Shown here: in pieces, positions 7,645 to 15,579 of the stretch
How positions within the stretch are numbered: the stretch's first letter is position 1
Layout: every line of letters starts with the position of its first letter
DNA from: JBBQRS01 sp038214535
Lineage (GTDB): Bacteria > Chloroflexota > Anaerolineae > CG2-30-64-16
DNA: 30,862 bases
Assembly (NCBI GenBank): GCA_038214535.1
Contig: JBBQRS010000053.1
Span: forward strand, 1-30,862
Reading direction: 5' to 3'
Made by a program: the position numbers and the translations under genes
The notes under the pieces: model-generated
Told to the model about the DNA's origin: nothing
The model's input: only the letters and a program-made list of their open reading frames with translations
The model's database searches: none

Positions 7645-7652
7645 CGATTCAG

Positions 7653-8136
7653 TTGTTCGCCGGGTCATACCCCCGATTCTGTCCGGCCCGCAATGAGACT
7701 CAATGCCCATTACGTCCTTGCCGTCATCCGTCTCGACCGGTTTAACCCGATCGGCCCAACCTGGCCTGGCAAGTATAACTTGCCTTCACCGGCTGTGCTG
7801 CGATGAGACCAAACGTGCCATGTAATGCACACGCCCGGCCCACTCACCTTGCTCCCGGTCGCACGCTCGCCTAGCCGGCCGCATCACTGCGGACCGCTGG
7901 TGGGCTCTTACCCACACCGTTTCAGCCCTCACCGACGCCCCGAAAGGCGCAGGCGGGTTTATTCTCTGTTGCGGTTGTAGTCGTCTCAAGATTTCTCTCG
8001 AGATGCCCCCACTTGCTGTTTCGTGGGGCGACCTCTCCCGTCGAGGCGTCCTTTACGCATATCTCGCGGGATGGGAGTCGGGAAGTTCCTCTCCGCCTCT
8101 TTTCGGGAAGCAGAGCGACGGCTCGCCAGCGAACTG
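7653..8136 (-). ncRNA. rnpB: RNase P RNA (type A-like)
   Basis: This is the catalytic RNA that matures tRNA 5' ends. The conserved regions are recognisable in order on the minus strand: the P1 strands GTTCGCTGG and CCGGCGAAC at the two ends, the 5' P4 region GAGGAACTTCCCGACTCC, the GGTAAGAGCCCACC segment, and ACAGAATCGGGGGTATG as the 3' P4 region. The length (about 480 nt) is larger than in E. coli (377) but within type A variation. The P4 helix departs from the usual bacterial sequence at several positions, yet pairing and the bulged U are kept. It is transcribed from a near-consensus promoter and appears to be co-transcribed with tRNA-Leu. Confidence 0.93.
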
Positions 8137-8141
8137 ACTCT

Positions 8142-8170
8142 ATTTTAACATGAGCGCCGACCCGTGTCAA
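8142..8170 (-). promoter_or_regulatory. Near-consensus promoter of rnpB
   Basis: On the minus strand TTGACA (8165-8170) and TAAAAT (8142-8147) are spaced by exactly 17 bases. The predicted start near 8135 coincides with the 5' strand of P1. Confidence 0.85.
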
Positions 8171-8182
8171 AACACGGGTCGG
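8157..8182. repeat. Perfect 11-bp hairpin overlapping the rnpB -35 box
   Basis: Arms 8157-8167 and 8172-8182 with a 4-nt loop. The rnpB -35 hexamer sits across the loop and arm. It may also act as the transcript end of the upstream crp-like gene, although no T-run follows. Confidence 0.65.
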
Positions 8183-8225
8183 CTGCGGTAATTTCAAATG
8201 CTTCTGGAGTCGAGGCTTCAGCCGG

Positions 8226-8912
8226 TCATCTGCTTTCGGCAATCTCGGCCAAGGCGTCCAGGTCCACCAACACCACCTTGCCGCGCCGGGTCCGGATCAG
8301 TTCGGCGCGGCGGAACTTGCTCATGACGCGGATCGCCGTTTCGACGGTCGTTCCCGTCATATCCGCGACATCTTGTCGGGTCAATGGCATTTCAATCACG
8401 CGCCCTTCCGCCGAATCCGAGCCAGCCGATTCCGCCAGCTTCAGCAACACACGCGCGATACGTTGTTCTACCCGCTCGACGGCCAGGCTGCGAATCTGTT
8501 CGGCGGAACTGCGCAGGCGTTGCCCCATCTCCGAAATGATCGCCAGTGCAAAGACGGGAAACCGCCCCACCAGCGTCAACGTATCATTCCGCGAGACGAC
8601 CAGTAGAGAGCAACCCTCGATCACCTGCGCCGTGCCGGGATACCCCGCCCCATCGAACACCGCTACTGTACCCAGCATCTGGCCAGGGCCGACGACCCGT
8701 AACACTACGTCCTTTCCGTCAGTCGAATGCCGCAGGACCTTGACTTTCCCGGTTTTAACGACGTAAAGCGCCTCAGGCGCTTCGCCTTCCAGGAAGATGT
8801 AATCATCCTTGTGATAGTGGCGTTCGCTGAAGAGGTCAACCACGCGTTCCCAGTCGCGGTCAGACAGGCCCGCAAATACGGGCAGCGCCATGAGGATGTC
8901 GCGGCGGTCCAT
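8226..8912 (-). CDS. Crp/Fnr-family transcriptional regulator
   Basis: A 228-residue protein from the ATG at 8912, chosen over an in-frame TTG ten codons upstream because GAGGG precedes the ATG. Residues ~5-120 form the cyclic-nucleotide-binding beta-roll (IFLEGEAPEALYVVKTGKVKV); residues ~135-228 form the Crp-type winged helix (LTRQDVADMTGTTVETAIRVMSKF). The phosphate-binding cassette (GTVAVFDGAGYPGTA) lacks the Arg that binds cAMP in Crp. The N-terminal Cys cluster of Fnr is absent, so neither cAMP nor a 4Fe-4S cluster is the obvious ligand; NO, CO, redox or another ligand is possible. An Fnr-like palindrome lies about 80 bases upstream, suggesting autoregulation. Confidence 0.9.
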   Translation of the reverse strand: MDRRDILMALPVFAGLSDRDWERVVDLFSERHYHKDDYIFLEGEAPEALYVVKTGKVKVLRHSTDGKDVVLRVVGPGQMLGTVAVFDGAGYPGTAQVIEGCSLLVVSRNDTLTLVGRFPVFALAIISEMGQRLRSSAEQIRSLAVERVEQRIARVLLKLAESAGSDSAEGRVIEMPLTRQDVADMTGTTVETAIRVMSKFRRAELIRTRRGKVVLVDLDALAEIAESR

Positions 8913-8993
8913 TGCCCTCGCTGTCGGCGCATTGCGCCCCAAAAATACACATTAACGTCCGACAAGTAATGAGCGCGCGCCGGACGAGAAATG

Positions 8994-9005
8994 TGATAAA
9001 GATCA
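8994..9005. promoter_or_regulatory. Fnr/Crp-like operator upstream of the regulator
   Basis: TGAT-AAAG-ATCA is the core of the Fnr consensus TTGAT-N4-ATCAA, on a two-fold axis. It lies about 82-93 bases upstream of the regulator start codon. Confidence 0.5.
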
Positions 9006-9165
9006 TTGACGAGGCCTAATTCTAACATACGCGGAGCGATCTGGCAATATTGTGGGGCATATCACGACCGAGAAGATCGGGCGGCGCATCCCTCGGTCCG
9101 CCTAACCTGGCCGGGGGGCGCGCCTCTGCGCTGAGCAACCCTGCGAATAGACCCGTACAGGCGCC

Positions 9166-11304
9166 TCAGGAGGACGTAATACGGAACGCTTTATCACCAA
9201 GCACAACGATCACTCGATCTCCCAACGCAAGGTAACGGCCGATTTCGGGATACTGTCGGAGTAGATCGAAATAGCGCCGACTGCCGAAAGCGACCGCCTC
9301 GGCGTGCATCACCGACGCATCGAAGCGGGTGTCTGTCCACACCTCATCGCGCCGGATGAAGGTCGCGTCGCCGATGTGCTTCACCTGCTGCGCTGACGAC
9401 ACATTGGCCTGGTCGGCAGAGGCGAGTTGCTTTTCCGCCATCGCCCGGCCAACCGCCGCGGCGCCGGTGGGCGCCGCGGACGCACCGCCCGCCCCCCTTG
9501 CGTCGAAATTCCGGGTCAGCTCACGCCGGCCTTCGCTGCTCAGCGCCAGTTCCGGCTCGTCAACCAGAAAACTGGTGTACGGGGTAACGATCCCGTAACG
9601 GGTGCTCAATTCGATAACCTCGGCCACCAACTCCTCGTCGGCGCCATTCAACCTGATCTGCGAGAGAAGATAGCCAACCTTGCGCTGCGCCCAGAGCCGC
9701 GCGATAAAATCGGGGCCGCCCTCCTTCGCAAACATCAAACCGGGATAGCGATATGTCGGCGCGCGGTCGCCTATTCGCCCATCCACGGCCAGCGCAGCGG
9801 TTCCGCCGGCGTGATAACGGCCAAGCACTGCCAACTGCGTGCCCGCAAACAGGTCGGGCATCGGATAGGGATACAAATCTTCAACGTCAATACCGACAAA
9901 GTCAAGGCTCACGTCCGTCAGTACCGGCGCTTCGACCCTGGCGAAGAACTCCGACACAGCCTCGTCAATGCGCTCATCCGAGCGAACGTACCCGCTTACG
10001 CCGCGCTGGCCGCTGCTCAGTTTATCGAGCAAATACGTATCCACATCGTAGCCGAGGCCGAACGGAAATAGCCGCACCGAATCAGGCAACGCGCGTTGGG
10101 CGTTCGCGAGGATGCGCTCCGGGTCTATCTCGCCCACGGTCGGCTGCCCATCGGTAAGCAGGATCAGAATCGTCGTGCGCTGTGGGTCAGCGCTCGCGGC
10201 CGCTTCCAGCACCGCGCGGTTGATGTCGGTCGAGCCGCGTGCCACAAGCCCAGTGATGAAGGCGTGTCCGCGTCGCCGCTCCGCCGCCGGTAACAACTTG
10301 CCGGAGAGCTTCTGCACCGCGCTGTTGAAGGACACCACCCCGAAGCGGTCCCTTTCGCGCAACTGATCCAATATATACGCCGCCGCCAGTTTCGCCTGTA
10401 TGAGCTTCTCGCCTTCCATGCTGCCCGACGTGTCGAGCACCATGATGACGTCCTTCGCGACTACATCCGTTGCGACGCTCTCCAACGGAGGCGTGACCAG
10501 AAGCAGAAAGTAGCCATCCTCGTCGGACGGCTTGTAACTGAGGAAGTTGATATCAATGGCGTCGGTGGATACGGAATAGTAAAGATCGAAATCGCGGTCG
10601 GGCAGCACATCTGACGCCTCGTAACTCGCCGTAGCAGCGTTCTCCCCTTCCCGCTGAACCGCAATGTCGAAACCGGGCGAATAGACGGCGCGCACCGGCA
10701 CTCGGTCCTCAATCCTGACCGTGACGGCAACGCGTTCCAGCGGCCGCGCGGAAAACTTCTCCGTGTTCAGAGGATAACGATAGTGTACCAGCCCCACGGT
10801 CTTGTCCAGCACTTGCGTGTAGGTGAGTTCGATGCGTCGTTCGCCGCCCGGAGGGATCGGGAAGATGCTGGCCTGGAACGCGCCGCGCCCAACATACTCC
10901 AGCAAGGCCGGGTCGCGCTGTTCGCGGACGATCCGCTCGTAGATGGCGCGGGCTTCGTCTTTGCCCAACAATCGGCCCGTGAGTTTTTTACCGTCCACCG
11001 TCATTTCGAAGCTATTGATCACCGCGTCTTCGGTCAAGGGGAACAGATAGGTGCCTTCTACGGCGTAGTGCGCGTCGTTGACAAATACCTGGTCAACGTG
11101 GGTGGTCGCGATCTGATTCGCGATCGTGACGTCTACCTGATGGTACTTGACGGTCAGGGGCACGTCGCGCCATGAGATCGGCCGGTCGGGGGGCGGATTT
11201 GGGATGATGATCCCATCGGCGTGGGCCGGCGCGGCGGCCAGCAAGAAGGCCGCGCAAACGGCCAACAGTAAGAAGGGAATTTTAAACAGGGTTCTGACGT
11301 TCAT
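9166..11304 (-). CDS. Secreted or membrane-associated VIT and vWA domain protein
   Basis: A 712-residue protein. The start at 11304 is chosen because it follows a good CAGGAG site and opens directly into a signal peptide (hydrophobic residues 7-27, ending AHADG). Residues ~40-170 are a VIT (inter-alpha-trypsin inhibitor) domain with characteristic EGTYLFPL and KDEARAIYE segments. Residues ~285-460 are a von Willebrand A domain with an intact metal site (VLDTSGSM, later ARGSTDINRA and LLTDGQPT). The C-terminal third is an Ala-rich linker and a short beta region. Such proteins act outside the membrane in adhesion or complex assembly through a bound metal ion. It sits 96 bases downstream of a lipoprotein gene on the same strand, so the two are probably one operon. 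The partner is unknown. Confidence 0.88.
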   Translation of the reverse strand: MNVRTLFKIPFLLLAVCAAFLLAAAPAHADGIIIPNPPPDRPISWRDVPLTVKYHQVDVTIANQIATTHVDQVFVNDAHYAVEGTYLFPLTEDAVINSFEMTVDGKKLTGRLLGKDEARAIYERIVREQRDPALLEYVGRGAFQASIFPIPPGGERRIELTYTQVLDKTVGLVHYRYPLNTEKFSARPLERVAVTVRIEDRVPVRAVYSPGFDIAVQREGENAATASYEASDVLPDRDFDLYYSVSTDAIDINFLSYKPSDEDGYFLLLVTPPLESVATDVVAKDVIMVLDTSGSMEGEKLIQAKLAAAYILDQLRERDRFGVVSFNSAVQKLSGKLLPAAERRRGHAFITGLVARGSTDINRAVLEAAASADPQRTTILILLTDGQPTVGEIDPERILANAQRALPDSVRLFPFGLGYDVDTYLLDKLSSGQRGVSGYVRSDERIDEAVSEFFARVEAPVLTDVSLDFVGIDVEDLYPYPMPDLFAGTQLAVLGRYHAGGTAALAVDGRIGDRAPTYRYPGLMFAKEGGPDFIARLWAQRKVGYLLSQIRLNGADEELVAEVIELSTRYGIVTPYTSFLVDEPELALSSEGRRELTRNFDARGAGGASAAPTGAAAVGRAMAEKQLASADQANVSSAQQVKHIGDATFIRRDEVWTDTRFDASVMHAEAVAFGSRRYFDLLRQYPEIGRYLALGDRVIVVLGDKAFRITSS

Positions 11305-11399
11305 CGTTGCGTTCTCCTGGTTGAAACAGCTTGCCGGATACGCTACATTGCAGACGATGATCATCAAGGCCAGGTTCCATCAGGTTTGGGGTCATCAGG

Positions 11400-11924
11400 T
11401 TACGGCGCGTCGGGCTCCAGGTTGTAGGTGAGGCCGGTGATCCACCAGCGACCGTCGCGGCGCTCGAACGTCCAGAGATCGCCCAGGGGAGCCACTTCAT
11501 CCCCGATGGCCGTGGTCGCGTCCGCGGTGGCCGTGTCGCCAGTGATAGTGAGCGCCATTTCCGTCGTCCCGGCAGTTGACGGAGCGCCCGGAAACACCAA
11601 CACGACGTAACGGTCGCGAATTGCATCGCGTCCCTTCCAGCGCGCGTCGTCGCCGACGTCGTTGGGGGTATGTTTGGCGTCGGTGATGACCGCATTCTCG
11701 GCCCACAATCCCATCAATCCTTCCAGGTCCTGGCTGACAATGCCTGCGCCTTCCAGGCGAACTAGCTGCTGGATCGCCTCCTCATCGGTCGCGGGCTGCG
11801 CCGTCGGCGGGACGACCGGCGCCGGTGAGGGACTGGGTTGTGACGAGACGCCCGCATCGCTCTGACACGCGCCAATCAGTAACGCGGCGATAGTCGCAAA
11901 CCAGACCCAGGTAACTGTACGCAT
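11400..11924 (-). CDS. Lipoprotein with a SnoaL/NTF2-like domain
   Basis: A 174-residue protein. The ATG at 11924 is preceded by AGGA and opens into a lipoprotein signal peptide with lipobox LIGAC (Cys20). A Ser/Pro-rich tether (residues ~24-45) leads to a domain of about 125 residues (EEAIQQLVRLEGAGIVSQDLEGLMGLWAENAVI ... WTFERRDGRWWITGLTYNL). This is the cone-shaped fold of SnoaL/DUF4440 proteins, which bind small ligands or have no catalysis. It is probably anchored on the outer face of the membrane next to the VIT/vWA protein encoded just downstream. The ligand is not predictable. Confidence 0.8.
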   Translation of the reverse strand: MRTVTWVWFATIAALLIGACQSDAGVSSQPSPSPAPVVPPTAQPATDEEAIQQLVRLEGAGIVSQDLEGLMGLWAENAVITDAKHTPNDVGDDARWKGRDAIRDRYVVLVFPGAPSTAGTTEMALTITGDTATADATTAIGDEVAPLGDLWTFERRDGRWWITGLTYNLEPDAP

Positions 11925-12017
11925 AGATGATCCTACACCTGATAAAATGCATTTACCACGGAACATACGGAATACGCGGAAAGAAGGCGAAGAGCTTTCC
12001 CCGTCGCGTGCAGCGAT

Positions 12018-12046
12018 TTGCGCATTCAGTTTGGGAGGAGTATAAT
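12018..12046 (+). promoter_or_regulatory. Promoter of greA
   Basis: A perfect TATAAT (12041-12046) is preceded at 17 bases by TTGCGC (12018-12023). The predicted start near 12053 gives a 185-nt leader before greA. Confidence 0.7.
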
Positions 12047-12130
12047 TCAACCCGTGACAGCCGTCTACCTAATGACGGCTCCATTCATTGTACACGTCGT
12101 GTCTCGAAGCCAAATGGGTTTTCGCCAAAG

Positions 12131-12173
12131 TGTGGTCTGTGACCACAAGCGCGCCAGGGGCGCTCTTTTTTTT
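12131..12173 (+). terminator. Intrinsic terminator in the greA leader (attenuator candidate)
   Basis: A 7-bp hairpin (12131-12137 with 12141-12147) is followed at once by a GC-rich hairpin (GCGCC/GGCGC, 12151-12163) and eight T residues (12166-12173). It lies between the only visible promoter and greA, so it would end transcription before the gene unless read through. Confidence 0.75.
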
Positions 12174-12237
12174 GGCCGCTCACTTATTCGGGGGCGACGC
12201 GTCGTAGCATATAAGGGGTAACAAAGGCAACACCGTA

Positions 12238-12711
12238 ATGGAAGATGACAACGTAACCTATCTGACCGCCGACGGGATCAAGAAACTCCAGCAAGAGCTT
12301 GAACATTTGACAACCGTGCGCCGACCGGAAATTGCCCGGCAGATTGCCGACGCTAAGGCCGACGGCGACCTCTCGGAAAATGCCGGCTATGACGAGGCGA
12401 AGAACGCGCAGGCATTTGTCGAGGGGCGCATTCTGACCATCAAGAGCTTGCTGGGCAACGCCGTCGTGATCAGCGAAAACGGCCGAAACGACGTGGTGGA
12501 TGTCGGGGCAAAGGTCACCATCCGCGATATCGAGTACGGTGACCAGGAAACCTATGCGATCGTCGGTTCCACGGAAGTAGACCCCACCGACGGCCGCATC
12601 TCGCATCGCAGCCCGATCGGCCGCGCCCTGATGGGCCATCGCCGGGGCGATCGCGTTGAGGTTGAAACGCCTGGGGGCAAGGTCGGTTTCGAGATCGTCA
12701 CCATCTCATAA
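12238..12711 (+). CDS. greA: Transcription elongation factor GreA
   Basis: 157 residues, the usual GreA length. The N-terminal coiled coil (residues ~8-80) ends in the tip motif DGDLSENAGYDEAK with the acidic Asp44 and Glu47 that enter the RNA polymerase secondary channel and trigger cleavage of backtracked RNA. The C-terminal FKBP-like domain (~85-157) includes SPIGRALMGHRRGD and the VETPGG turn. lysS begins 14 bases downstream, so the two are very likely co-transcribed. Its leader contains an intrinsic terminator, which suggests attenuation of greA expression. Confidence 0.97.
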   Translation: MEDDNVTYLTADGIKKLQQELEHLTTVRRPEIARQIADAKADGDLSENAGYDEAKNAQAFVEGRILTIKSLLGNAVVISENGRNDVVDVGAKVTIRDIEYGDQETYAIVGSTEVDPTDGRISHRSPIGRALMGHRRGDRVEVETPGGKVGFEIVTIS

Positions 12712-12725
12712 AGCAAGGCCGGTGC

Positions 12726-14267
12726 ATGGACGAACAAGAGCTCAACGAACAGCAGTTGGTGCGTCGCGGCAAGCTGGCCGCCCTTGCGACGGCGGGCATT
12801 GACCCGTACCCTCCCCGCCTGCCCTGGGAACGTAGCCACACGGCCGCGGAAGCCATCGCCCAGTATACGGACGGCAAGCTCCAGCAAGGCGCCGAAGTGG
12901 TCCTCGTGGGCCGGCTGATGACCCTGCGGATGATGGGCAAGGCCACCTTCGGGCACATTGAAGACGGCAGCGGGCGGATCCAGATTTACGTCAAGCGCGA
13001 TATCGTCGGCGAGGCATGGTACGACGGGGTCTTCAAGCCGCTGATTGACCTGGGCGACTTCATTGAAGTGCGCGGGGCCATGCTGACGACGCGTACCGGC
13101 GAGATCACCTGCGAGGCGCATGAGATCGCGCTGATCAGCAAGACGCTGAACCCGCTGCCCGACAAATATCACGGCGTACGCGATATCGAGACGCGCTACC
13201 GGCAGCGCTACGTGGACCTGCTGGCGAACGCGAAGACGCGCGAGGTGTTCCAGACGCGCGCCCGCATTATCTCGGCAAGCCGGCGCTATCTGGATAGCAA
13301 CGGCTTCCTCGAGGTCGAGACGCCGGTGTTGCAGCCGATCTATGGCGGTGCAGCGGCGCGGCCCTTCACCACGTTCCACAACCAACTGCAACAGGAGCTT
13401 TTCCTGCGTATCAGTTTCGAGCTGTATCTCAAGCGGCTGCTGGTGGGCGGCTATGAGCGCGTCTACGAGATCGGACGCGACTTCCGCAACGAAGGCGTGA
13501 GTTTCAAGCATAACCCCGAATTCACGCAGCTCGAGTTCTACGAGGCATACACCGACTATGCGGGGATGATGCGGCGCGTCGAGGAGATGTTGCTGGCCGT
13601 GGCGCTGGAGATCAACGGCTCGCCCGTGATTCAGTACGGCGACCATGAGATTGATCTGACGCCGCCCTGGCAGCGCATCACCATGCGCGACGCTATCCTG
13701 GAGGCCACCGGCATTGACATTCAGGCCTACCCCGCCGCGGCGGCGCTGGCGCAGGCGATGCGGGACCTGGGCCAACACCCCGAGCCGAACTCGAGCCGGG
13801 GCAAGTTGATTGACTCGCTCTTCAGTACGCACGTCGAGCCGAAGCTGATCGCGCCGACCTTCATCACCGACTACCCCGTCGAGATCAGCCCGCTGGCGAA
13901 GAAGAAGGCGGACGATCCGCGCACCGTGGAGCGCTTCGAGTACTTCATCGGCGGGTTGGAGCTGGGCAACGCGTTCTCAGAACTGAACGACCCAATTGAT
14001 CAGCGCGCGCGGTTCGTGGCGCTGCTGGATGCCGTGACGGGCGATGACGAGAACGTCCACCCGTTGGACGAGGACTATCTGTCGGCGCTGAGCTACGGCC
14101 TGCCCCCGACCGGCGGCTTCGGCACCGGCATTGACCGGCTGACGATGTTGTTCACCGACAACAACTCGATCCGCGAGGTGATCCTCTTCCCGCACATGCG
14201 CACGATCGAAGACCACCCCGTGAAGGAATCAGGCGGGGCGGAAGGGATAGCGCAAGTCGGCGATTGA
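12726..14267 (+). CDS. lysS: Lysyl-tRNA synthetase, class II
   Basis: 513 residues. It attaches lysine to tRNA-Lys in the cytoplasm. Residues ~55-140 are the OB-fold anticodon-binding domain. The class II core has motif 1 around FLEVETPVLQPIYGG (193-208), motif 2 with the Phe-Arg-x-Glu signature at 253-256 (GRDFRNEG), and motif 3 with GTGIDRL (466-472). The KKKADDP segment and NAFSELNDP are typical of bacterial LysS. The protein extends about 18 residues beyond the usual end, and the gene overlaps the 3' end of the convergent DUF362 gene by 39 bases. It follows greA closely in one operon. Confidence 0.97.
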   Translation: MDEQELNEQQLVRRGKLAALATAGIDPYPPRLPWERSHTAAEAIAQYTDGKLQQGAEVVLVGRLMTLRMMGKATFGHIEDGSGRIQIYVKRDIVGEAWYDGVFKPLIDLGDFIEVRGAMLTTRTGEITCEAHEIALISKTLNPLPDKYHGVRDIETRYRQRYVDLLANAKTREVFQTRARIISASRRYLDSNGFLEVETPVLQPIYGGAAARPFTTFHNQLQQELFLRISFELYLKRLLVGGYERVYEIGRDFRNEGVSFKHNPEFTQLEFYEAYTDYAGMMRRVEEMLLAVALEINGSPVIQYGDHEIDLTPPWQRITMRDAILEATGIDIQAYPAAAALAQAMRDLGQHPEPNSSRGKLIDSLFSTHVEPKLIAPTFITDYPVEISPLAKKKADDPRTVERFEYFIGGLELGNAFSELNDPIDQRARFVALLDAVTGDDENVHPLDEDYLSALSYGLPPTGGFGTGIDRLTMLFTDNNSIREVILFPHMRTIEDHPVKESGGAEGIAQVGD

Positions 14268-15326
14268 CGGCCCGACAACGCGGATGCCGGCCAACCGATT
14301 TGTGCCCAGCCCGGCGACCCGCGCCAGGTTGAGATGATTCTCGCCCCGCACAAACGGCGTGGCGGGATACTCAGCTTCAGGATCGAACCCCATCAATGCG
14401 GTCGCGACGGCATCGGTTGCGACCGCACTTTTGCCGGCGGCCAACACGCCGGGCTGCACCGGCGCGAAGGTATTGCTCTCGCGCGGCACCTCCCCCGCTT
14501 CCCCGGTCATGACCCCATCAATCACCGCCAGATGGATCGGGCGCGCCCGGTTCAGATCCACGATCACGCGCGGCAACCGCGACCCCATCTCGGCGTCGGT
14601 TCCATGCAAGGCAGAACGCCACCAGTGGTCGGGGCTGAGCGTGTATCTTGCGGCAGGCACGAGGCCCACCAGATTCTTCATCGTGTGGGTGACGCCGGCG
14701 TTGTAGTGGCACTTCAGCTTGGAGACGGAGACGAACGCGTCCACGTCCTGCAGGATGTGGTTGAAGGTGAAATCGCCGTAGATGGCGTCTGCATCACCGC
14801 CGACCGGCGCGGCGGCGAAGTCGGTGTAGGGGTCGGGGCGGTTCAGATCGAGCAGCGTCGCGCCCAGATCGTGCGCCACCTCCTCATAGCCGAAGACCGG
14901 GTAGGACTCTTTGTCATACACGGCCTCTACGATGAACAACTCACGCGCGCCGGCGTCGCGTAGCAGTTCGCCGACCGCGCGCACGACCTCAGGATGGGTG
15001 AGGAAGCTTTCAGTGGGGAAGAAGCCGGGCGGCGGCTTGAAATACGTCCCGCCGGTGAGGTTGGTCTTGATGGCGACGCGGTCGCCGCCGCGGATGATAT
15101 CGCGCAGGCCGCCGATGCCGTCGAACATGTCGCGCACGGCCTTGCGAATGACGGCGCGGTCATAGGTGCGCGCGTGGGCCAGCGCGACGGCGGGTTGTTC
15201 AGCGGGTGCGGGCAGCGGCATACAAGAAACGAGGGGCAAGCATATCCCTGCGGCGACCGCCCCCCTGAGGAAGTCGCGCCGCGAGATCAACGGTCGTGGC
15301 GAGTGAGGATGCTGTTTATCGTCCAT
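14229..15326 (-). CDS. DUF362 domain protein with a Tat/lipoprotein signal
   Basis: 365 residues. The start at 15326 has TGGAGG 6 bases upstream. The N-terminus carries a twin-arginine signal (SRRDFLRG, residues 15-22) followed by a hydrophobic stretch and a possible lipobox ending at Cys35, so export by Tat and lipid anchoring are likely. The remainder matches the DUF362 family (RVAIKTNLTGG, later VSKLKCHYNAGVTHTMKNLVG, ending HLNLARVAGLG). The family's activity is not established; members often sit beside iron-sulfur proteins, but the ferredoxin-type Cys motifs are absent here. The gene is convergent with lysS and overlaps it. Confidence 0.85.
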   Translation of the reverse strand: MDDKQHPHSPRPLISRRDFLRGAVAAGICLPLVSCMPLPAPAEQPAVALAHARTYDRAVIRKAVRDMFDGIGGLRDIIRGGDRVAIKTNLTGGTYFKPPPGFFPTESFLTHPEVVRAVGELLRDAGARELFIVEAVYDKESYPVFGYEEVAHDLGATLLDLNRPDPYTDFAAAPVGGDADAIYGDFTFNHILQDVDAFVSVSKLKCHYNAGVTHTMKNLVGLVPAARYTLSPDHWWRSALHGTDAEMGSRLPRVIVDLNRARPIHLAVIDGVMTGEAGEVPRESNTFAPVQPGVLAAGKSAVATDAVATALMGFDPEAEYPATPFVRGENHLNLARVAGLGTNRLAGIRVVGPSIADLRYPFRPA

Positions 15327-15390
15327 GATAAGCCTCCAGGTGGAGTGTAGCACCAGGCCGAAACGGACACAAGCGCGCCGCGGCGCGTTC

Positions 15391-15418
15391 TTGACAAGAC
15401 GAGCAGGCTGCTTATAAT
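15391..15418 (+). promoter_or_regulatory. Promoter of the left tRNA-Gly
   Basis: TTGACA (15391-15396) and TATAAT (15413-15418) are spaced by 16 bases, with the tRNA starting 11 bases later. Both hexamers match the consensus exactly. Confidence 0.9.
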
Positions 15419-15500
15419 GGGAGGCGTTGCGGGTATAGTTCAGCGGTAGAACGTCAGCTTCCCAAGCTGAATGTCAGGGGTTCGAGTCCCCTTACCCGCT
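15403..15500 (+). repeat. Left end of element 2: tRNA-Gly direct repeat (attL candidate)
   Basis: This segment, from GCAGGCTGCTTATAATGGG through the complete tRNA-Gly, is repeated at 21639-21737. The tRNA parts are identical over 72 nt; the short spacer between -10 and tRNA differs by an indel and substitutions. Confidence 0.8.
15429..15500 (+). tRNA. tRNA-Gly (anticodon CCC), left copy
   Basis: A 72-nt tRNA: acceptor GCGGGTA/TACCCGC with discriminator U, anticodon loop TTCCCAA giving anticodon CCC, and T arm GGTTCGAGTCC. CCA is not encoded. It has a full promoter and a downstream hairpin, and is identical to the copy at 21666. Confidence 0.96.
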
Positions 15501-15509
15501 CCTGCATAC

Positions 15510-15539
15510 GACCTGTAGTGGCTCAAGCTGCTACAGGTC
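15510..15539 (+). terminator. Hairpin after the left tRNA-Gly
   Basis: A perfect 9-bp inverted repeat (15510-15518 with 15531-15539, 12-nt loop) followed by the moderately T-rich TTGTATTT. It probably ends the tRNA transcript before the integrase gene. Confidence 0.5.
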
Positions 15540-15579
15540 TTGTATTTAGTGGTGTGGCGACTTCCAAGAGGAGGAAACC

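Larger units (their letters stand above)
11925..12237. other. Divergent region between lipoprotein operon and greA
   Basis: This 313-base stretch holds the greA promoter and a terminator in the greA leader, described separately. No protein-coding gene is evident in it. Confidence 0.6.

Noticed and set aside
12552..13832. Long open frame (426 codons) on the minus strand opposite greA and lysS
   Set aside because: It lies wholly antisense to two certain genes, its translation has no family resemblance, and it follows from GC-rich codon use on the other strand.
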